A DNA stretch of 38,582 nucleotides from Candidatus Methanoperedens sp. (GTDB lineage Archaea; Halobacteriota; Methanosarcinia; Methanosarcinales; Methanoperedenaceae): positions 1 to 38,582 of the forward strand of contig JAPMTX010000152.1 in NCBI GenBank assembly GCA_026552855.1. The letters run 5' to 3'. The notes under the pieces are model-generated. The model was not told where the DNA came from. It saw only the letters and a program-made list of their open reading frames with translations, and did no database searches. How positions within the stretch are numbered: position 1 is the stretch's first letter; each line of letters begins with the position of its first letter. Position numbers and translations under genes: made by a program. This document shows positions 33,704 to 38,582 of this stretch, piece by piece.

Positions 33704-34960
33704 ATGAAGGCACTATTTGAATATCTGGACTCCAGAACCGGGGAGACCATAAGAACGCTGGATGAACTTGTGCGCATCCCCACGCAGGTCCCGCCAGGCG
33801 AGAATTACGAGAAAATCATGGATCTTGCGGCAGAAAGACTCAACGACCTTGATTTTGAGGTCGATAAGCTCATCATGCCCCGCGAACTGTTCGAGAAGAA
33901 AAATCCGCGCCTTACGCATCTGCAGGGTGAGAGGGTGAACCTCTCGGCTGTAAAGGATATCGGCGCTGCTAAAACCCTTTTGATCAACACGCATCTCGAT
34001 GTAGTCCCTGCAAGCACAGGCTGGAGCGTGCCCCCGTTTGAGTGCACGGTAAAAGACGGGCGCATCTACGGCAGGGGCGTGGCTGATTCAAAGGGAGGAC
34101 CCGCTGCGCTGCTGACAGTCCTTTCTGCAATGAAAGATATGGATATTGAGCCGAAGTACAACCTGAATATCGCACTGACCACGGATGAGGAAATGGGTCC
34201 CTATTCAGGGCTCTGCTACCTTGCAGATCTGGGAAAGCTCAAAGCGGATTATTTTCTGAGCATGGACGGGGACAGTGACGATATCACAATCGCCTCAAAC
34301 GGCAACGTGGACTGGCAGATCGATGTATTCGGGAAATCGTATCACAGCGGCAGCAGTTTTCTCGGCGTGAACGCGATCGAGAAATCCATCCCTGTCATGA
34401 GCGGCTTGATGGAATTAAAAGCACAGGTTGAGAAGAGGCGCTCCAGTGTGCCAGCCAGTATGGCTATAACCCGGAAGACGGGGATTAAGACCCTCATGCC
34501 TGTTCTGAATATCACAATAATCAACGGAGGTGTGAAGCAGAACATCGTGCCTGACCGGTGTACGCTGAAAGGCGACCGGCGCTTCATCCCCGAGGAGAAC
34601 TACGATGATGTCTGCAAAGAATTCGCAGGTGCGCTCTCTGCTGTGAGGAAAAAGCACCCGGATATCAATCTTAAATGGAGCTGCGACGAGATATATGCGC
34701 CCATGCTTACGGATATGGAACATCCCTGGATAACGGAAGTGAAGAAGGTTGCAAGCGAAGTCGCTGGCAGGGAAGTGAGCCTGGCAGGGGCGCAGGGGAG
34801 CCTGGACGTGGCTTACGCAGTTAAGGTCACAGGGCTGCCTGCATGCTGTTTCGGTCTGGGGAGGAGGACGCAGAGCAATGCACATGCAGAGGATGAGAAT
34901 ATCTATATCGAGGATCTGGAGATGTACACGAGGTTTTTAGCTGAACTGATCTGCGGCTGA
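33704..34960 (+). CDS. M20-family metallopeptidase/deacylase (ArgE/DapE-like)
   Basis: This dinuclear zinc hydrolase of 418 residues belongs to the acetylornithine deacetylase/succinyl-diaminopimelate desuccinylase family. Metal ligands are visible: His in NTHLDVVPAS, bridging Asp in GRGVADSKGG, catalytic Glu in TTDEEMG, Asp in MDGDSDD, and His in SNAHAEDEN. The dimerisation domain lies between about residues 205 and 320. The true substrate cannot be assigned and no arg or dap genes adjoin. ATG 33704 (MKALFEYLDSRTGE) is chosen by family start. The frame is open to 33581 but that part overlaps the divergent drg gene. A shared TTATAA element lies between the two starts. Confidence 0.85.
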   Translation: MKALFEYLDSRTGETIRTLDELVRIPTQVPPGENYEKIMDLAAERLNDLDFEVDKLIMPRELFEKKNPRLTHLQGERVNLSAVKDIGAAKTLLINTHLDVVPASTGWSVPPFECTVKDGRIYGRGVADSKGGPAALLTVLSAMKDMDIEPKYNLNIALTTDEEMGPYSGLCYLADLGKLKADYFLSMDGDSDDITIASNGNVDWQIDVFGKSYHSGSSFLGVNAIEKSIPVMSGLMELKAQVEKRRSSVPASMAITRKTGIKTLMPVLNITIINGGVKQNIVPDRCTLKGDRRFIPEENYDDVCKEFAGALSAVRKKHPDINLKWSCDEIYAPMLTDMEHPWITEVKKVASEVAGREVSLAGAQGSLDVAYAVKVTGLPACCFGLGRRTQSNAHAEDENIYIEDLEMYTRFLAELICG

Positions 34961-34998
34961 ACATAGATATAATGCTGTAAATTATTCGTTCCCCCATA

Positions 34999-37900
34999 CT
35001 ATCTCTTGGTTCTATTCTTACTTATGTACAGCATTACAAGCACGCCTGTAAGAACTAATACGCCCATAATAAGCGTCAGATTGACTGGAGACATCCCTAC
35101 AGGTGTGCCGATAATCTCCGGGCTTCCGGTAGCTGCAGGGGTAATTTGCGATACTGCAGGCTGTGTATCCGTCAGTGCTGATGCGCCTTTCAATCCGCTG
35201 ATGGCAAAATGAGAAAGTGAATCAGCCTTTAATTCGTAATACGTGTACGATTCATCTTTTCTCAGTTCCGTAGTATCTATCTGCGTCCATCTGTCTTTGC
35301 TCCATTTGAGCGCCTTGATATCACTGCCTGCAAAACCGCTGCTGTTAAGCCAGGAATTCTCGATCCTGAATCTTATTACTGCCTCTTTTATCTTCTTTGT
35401 CCCTGCCCATATATTCACATTCTTATATATAGTGCCCGGCGGCGTGGTTGATACAAGTTTTGATGTTCCTTTAAGGATTTCTACTCTCAGTGCTATGTCG
35501 TTCTCATTCTCTTTACCAGTAATATCTACCTCGTATATACCGGGTATGGTGAAGGTGTACGTCACCGGTCTATCTGCAATGAGGTTCTTCTCAAGTTTTT
35601 CAGCTTTTGCTATATTGTCAGAGGGCTCGGATGTTATTATTCCGCCTCCACCGCTTCCGCCACTGCTGCCTGAGCCGCTACCTGGTGCGGATTGAGCAGA
35701 TGCGACCTCAGCAGCCAGAGCGAATGTTGAGAAATGGTTCAGGGTCACTTTAAGGTACTTTTCAGCAGTATTCATTTCACTGCCAAGAACCCTTGGTCCT
35801 CCCAGGGCAGTATAATCCGGCATCGGCTCTATCCCGGGTCCAAGCGGCTTCCAACGCTCAGAATCGATTGTTGCGTTCGGATTGAACCAGTATACCCTCA
35901 GCGTCTTCTCATTCAGGTCATCCGGGTCTTCGGTATCTCCATCGTCGTTCCTATCAAGATCTGCAGCGGTATAGTACGCAGTAAGGTTTACAAAATTAAG
36001 GCTTCCGGCATCTATGCCGGTTACATTCACCTGAATATACCTCCCAGTGAGCTGCTCATTCTTGCCAAGCCCGTAGGCGGGAGCTGCAGGTGTTGCGTTC
36101 AGGGCTCTGGCATCTGTACTTGCGTTAATCCTCAGGATCACAGGAGCATTGACAGTTGCATTGAGTTCGATGACAGAATTTGTGATGTTTCTGGAATCAT
36201 CCGGGTCTATCTCTATGGTCCGGTTTGCATTTACGTCTGTATTTACAGTGATACTGGTGGACGTCTTTCGCAAGAACTGGGCAAGGGGTAGGTAGTCGAT
36301 ATTACTGCTATTAAACCTGTGGGGTGAATCGCATATTCCATCACTGTTCGCGTCAGCGCATGTCTGCGAGAGCCCGCTGCCGTTCGGATGAGCCCAGAAG
36401 TTGCCTCCCAGGTAGGGTCCGTCGGCGATATTTGAGCCGATCGTTCTGGTGATGTTCCAGGTGTTACTGCCGCTGGCAACAGCATTATTGGTGTTATTGA
36501 AGTAGTTGTTGTAGATGGTGTTGCTGGAAGATTCTAAGAAAATGCCAGGGTTGTTGTTTGAGATTATATTGTCTCTGATAGTATTGTACTCAGGTGCAGG
36601 CAGGGATGTTGATAAGTTGATTGCAAGGGATCTCTGTGTATTGATGGCATAGCCTCCGACAATCTCGATGTTTTCTTCTTTTGTATATATACCGGTAAAC
36701 ATATCAAAATCGTAATTGCTGAACTTCATCTCATTGAGGTTCCACTCTATGGTTCCGTTGGGATAGAGTACAACCTGGAAATGGATAGGATTGGATGAGA
36801 GGTTATAGCCATACGGGTATTCATCAGTGCGCGTTAAACCGTACCACTCTACAACAACTTTATCTGAAAGATTGAATACGCCGAGGTAAGTTCTTGCTGA
36901 TGCATCTGTTACCAGGTCGCCGTTGCTTGCAAATATGGCGTCCATGTTTCCGATGTGATCTCCACCATAATGTGTTCCAATCCTATTGCACCCGTAATCA
37001 AAATCGCAATCTTCATGGCTTTGCAGGAGTTCTATCAAGCCGTTTGTATTAGCAGAAATTCTTGTTATGTTTCTGCCCATGAATGGGAATGTGAATGGCA
37101 GTTCGTAGATGAAATAATCATTATCATACTGTATGGTATAATTGCCATAGTCGCTTAAGACCTCATCTGATGCTACGCTTGCATTTAAAATATCTACATT
37201 GATAAAATGGAAAGGTACTTCTGGAACGGTATACAGGGCAGTCTCTCCAAAAATGTGGATTCCGTAATTATCGTTCGAATTTGCAGTGTTATCATTTAAG
37301 ATATTGCCGCCAGAAGATTCAAGCGAGATTCCGATAGTATTTGAGTTCGCAGTATTGTTTGCTAGGGTACTGCCGCTGCTGTTAAGTAAGCAGATACCGC
37401 CGCACTGACCGTTTGAATTAGCCGAGTTGTCGGAAATGGTATTATTCCAGCTACCCTGCAAAACCATGCCTTCGCCTGAATTAAAGGATAAATTATTTTC
37501 GCGGATAATACTATTAAATGCCCGGATTAGAACAATCCCCTGGTCAGTAGTACTATAGACTCTGTTGCGAATTATGCTGTTATCACTCGATGGCTCTTCT
37601 ATGGTTATACCATCGGGACTATTCAAAATTGTATTATTTATGAGTATGTTGCTGTTGCTGGATTTTAGATTGATCCCTCTGTCGATATTTGAATTCGCAG
37701 TGTTACTGATTAAAGTGTTCATGCTGGAAAATTCAAGATAGACTCCGTTTTCACCATTCGAGCTTGCAGTGCTGTCTGTTAAGGTATTACCATTGGAATA
37801 TACAAGATAGACTCCATTTTTGCCGTTAGAGCTTGCATTGTTGCTAATCAACATGGTGTAATTACCGGCATAGAAGTAGAATCCATGGAAATCATTCAAA

Positions 37901-38582
37901 TCTGCGGTATTATCAGTTAGATTGCTACTATTAGAATAATAAAGGTAGATTCCATTTCCATCATTCGAATTTGCAATATTGTTAGTTAAGATGTTAATAC
38001 TAGAGGATTCAATGTAGACTCCCGATAAAGAGTTTGAACTTGCATTGTTACCAGTTAAAGTGTTACTGCTGGAGTTTGTGAAGTATATTCCATAGCCGTT
38101 CAATTCGGCTGTGTTGTTAGTTAAGGTATTATTACTGGAAGAATAGAGTTCTATCCCGTATCTGGAATTTGAGCTTGCTGTGTTGTTAGTAAGGATATTG
38201 CTGTTGGAAAACTCTAGAGATATGCCAACATGATTTGAGCTTAATGTAGTGTTTGTGATGTTGCCATCCATTACGTTATTGAAAACTATGCCGTTCTCCC
38301 AATCTGCCACAGTCAGGTTTTTAACAGTTACGTTTGTAAGAGATGTTGTTAAATTAAAAACAAATACGCCGTAAGTGTCTATAGTATCCGTGCCATTAAT
38401 CGTGAAGCCTGCCCCGTCTAAGGCTACGTTGCTTGATAGGATATTGATGCATGTTGAATCATTGGTTAAGTTCTGGCTGAGCTGGTATTCACCTTCCTGA
38501 TTAATTTCCTGACAGTTATTGATATTCGTGACTGCGTCCGCGCCGCCAACAAGTAGCATAATCAGCAAAATTATCCAAACAG
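34999..38582 (-). CDS. Large surface beta-helix protein with NIDO-like insert and PGF-pre-PGF domain (5' end beyond window)
   Basis: At least 1189 residues. The frame is still open at the window edge (hydrophobic VWIILLIMLLVGG precedes an ADA-type cleavage site), so the start codon is probably outside. From about residue 60 to 450 there are many 23-residue-type repeats with N-x-LTxNTAxSNxxxGIxL patterns, the NosD/PbH1 right-handed beta-helix. About 450-660 is a different, aromatic-rich domain with NGLIELLQSHEDCDFDYGC, NIDO/adhesion-like. More helix repeats follow (about 665-720), then beta-sandwich domains, a Gly/Ser hinge, and a C-terminal PGF-pre-PGF-type region ending in one membrane helix (about 1163-1183) and RTKR. 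It is a secreted or S-layer-associated adhesin or scaffold by inference. Confidence 0.8.
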   Translation of the reverse strand, partial: VWIILLIMLLVGGADAVTNINNCQEINQEGEYQLSQNLTNDSTCINILSSNVALDGAGFTINGTDTIDTYGVFVFNLTTSLTNVTVKNLTVADWENGIVFNNVMDGNITNTTLSSNHVGISLEFSNSNILTNNTASSNSRYGIELYSSSNNTLTNNTAELNGYGIYFTNSSSNTLTGNNASSNSLSGVYIESSSINILTNNIANSNDGNGIYLYYSNSSNLTDNTADLNDFHGFYFYAGNYTMLISNNASSNGKNGVYLVYSNGNTLTDSTASSNGENGVYLEFSSMNTLISNTANSNIDRGINLKSSNSNILINNTILNSPDGITIEEPSSDNSIIRNRVYSTTDQGIVLIRAFNSIIRENNLSFNSGEGMVLQGSWNNTISDNSANSNGQCGGICLLNSSGSTLANNTANSNTIGISLESSGGNILNDNTANSNDNYGIHIFGETALYTVPEVPFHFINVDILNASVASDEVLSDYGNYTIQYDNDYFIYELPFTFPFMGRNITRISANTNGLIELLQSHEDCDFDYGCNRIGTHYGGDHIGNMDAIFASNGDLVTDASARTYLGVFNLSDKVVVEWYGLTRTDEYPYGYNLSSNPIHFQVVLYPNGTIEWNLNEMKFSNYDFDMFTGIYTKEENIEIVGGYAINTQRSLAINLSTSLPAPEYNTIRDNIISNNNPGIFLESSSNTIYNNYFNNTNNAVASGSNTWNITRTIGSNIADGPYLGGNFWAHPNGSGLSQTCADANSDGICDSPHRFNSSNIDYLPLAQFLRKTSTSITVNTDVNANRTIEIDPDDSRNITNSVIELNATVNAPVILRINASTDARALNATPAAPAYGLGKNEQLTGRYIQVNVTGIDAGSLNFVNLTAYYTAADLDRNDDGDTEDPDDLNEKTLRVYWFNPNATIDSERWKPLGPGIEPMPDYTALGGPRVLGSEMNTAEKYLKVTLNHFSTFALAAEVASAQSAPGSGSGSSGGSGGGGIITSEPSDNIAKAEKLEKNLIADRPVTYTFTIPGIYEVDITGKENENDIALRVEILKGTSKLVSTTPPGTIYKNVNIWAGTKKIKEAVIRFRIENSWLNSSGFAGSDIKALKWSKDRWTQIDTTELRKDESYTYYELKADSLSHFAISGLKGASALTDTQPAVSQITPAATGSPEIIGTPVGMSPVNLTLIMGVLVLTGVLVMLYISKNRTKR

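Noticed and set aside
36900-38300. Possible CRISPR-like array or tandem DNA repeats
   Set aside because: The repeated character comes from protein-coding beta-helix repeats of variable spacing and sequence; there are no uniform repeats or spacers.

Overview
The window is archaeal, most likely from a methane-cycling member of the Methanosarcinales. It has a full-length F420-dependent methylene-H4MPT reductase (Mer) directly followed by an FpoF/FqoF-type F420H2 oxidoreductase subunit, archaeal NadM, transcription factor S, DRG GTPase, geranylgeranyl reductase with its ferredoxin, a tRNA-Gly with an intron in the anticodon loop, and A/T-rich TATA-like promoters. An ADP-forming acetyl-CoA synthetase and a P-type H+-ATPase would suit an ANME-2d ('Ca. 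Methanoperedens')-like archaeon, but that genus-level placement is inference.

Layout. 1-1912: tail of a phosphoesterase, tRNA-Gly, a KaiC-like ATPase and a repeat-bearing spacer. 1913-5520: mer, fpoF and nadM in one direction, meeting hisA. 5735-8334: a lipoprotein, a membrane-anchored surface protein, a LeuD-type small subunit and a small membrane protein. 8508-12559: a tightly overlapping anaerobic cobalamin operon, cbiT, cbiL-cbiF fusion, cbiG, cbiH, cbiC. 12624-14120: geranylgeranyl reductase with ferredoxin, and tRNA-Ile. 14316-16221: OsmC protein, a frame-disrupted glutamine amidotransferase and a membrane protein. 16253-21867: a complete Opp/Dpp/Nik-type ABC importer. 21987-23355: amt and glnK, both structurally unusual. 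23394-24505: arsenite methyltransferase with an AbrB-type small protein. 24889-25193: antitoxin-like gene and a truncated PIN toxin. 25184-29772: ADP-forming acyl-CoA synthetase and P-type H+-ATPase. 30133-31560: a radical SAM/SPASM protein. 31581-33642: drg, nudix, tfs and a nucleotidyltransferase remnant. 33704-34960: an M20 peptidase. 34999-38582: a giant beta-helix surface protein running off the window.

How the genes fit together. Mer and FpoF link the C1 branch of (reverse) methanogenesis to F420H2 oxidation. The Cbi enzymes make the corrinoid needed by the methyltransferases of the same metabolism. GGR with ferredoxin saturates archaeal lipids. Acd couples acetyl-CoA to ATP. The importer and the ammonium pair serve nutrient uptake.

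The most notable irregularities are: an Amt lacking about 100 central residues while keeping both pore histidines; a 15-bp tandem duplication in the PII B-loop of the adjacent glnK; the same SCC[A/S]Pxxx CC cysteine motif in two unrelated adjacent proteins (ArsM and the AbrB protein); a CbiL-CbiF fusion joining non-consecutive steps; and a glutamine amidotransferase broken by two compensating homopolymer frameshifts. No wholly new multi-gene system could be demonstrated from the sequence alone.
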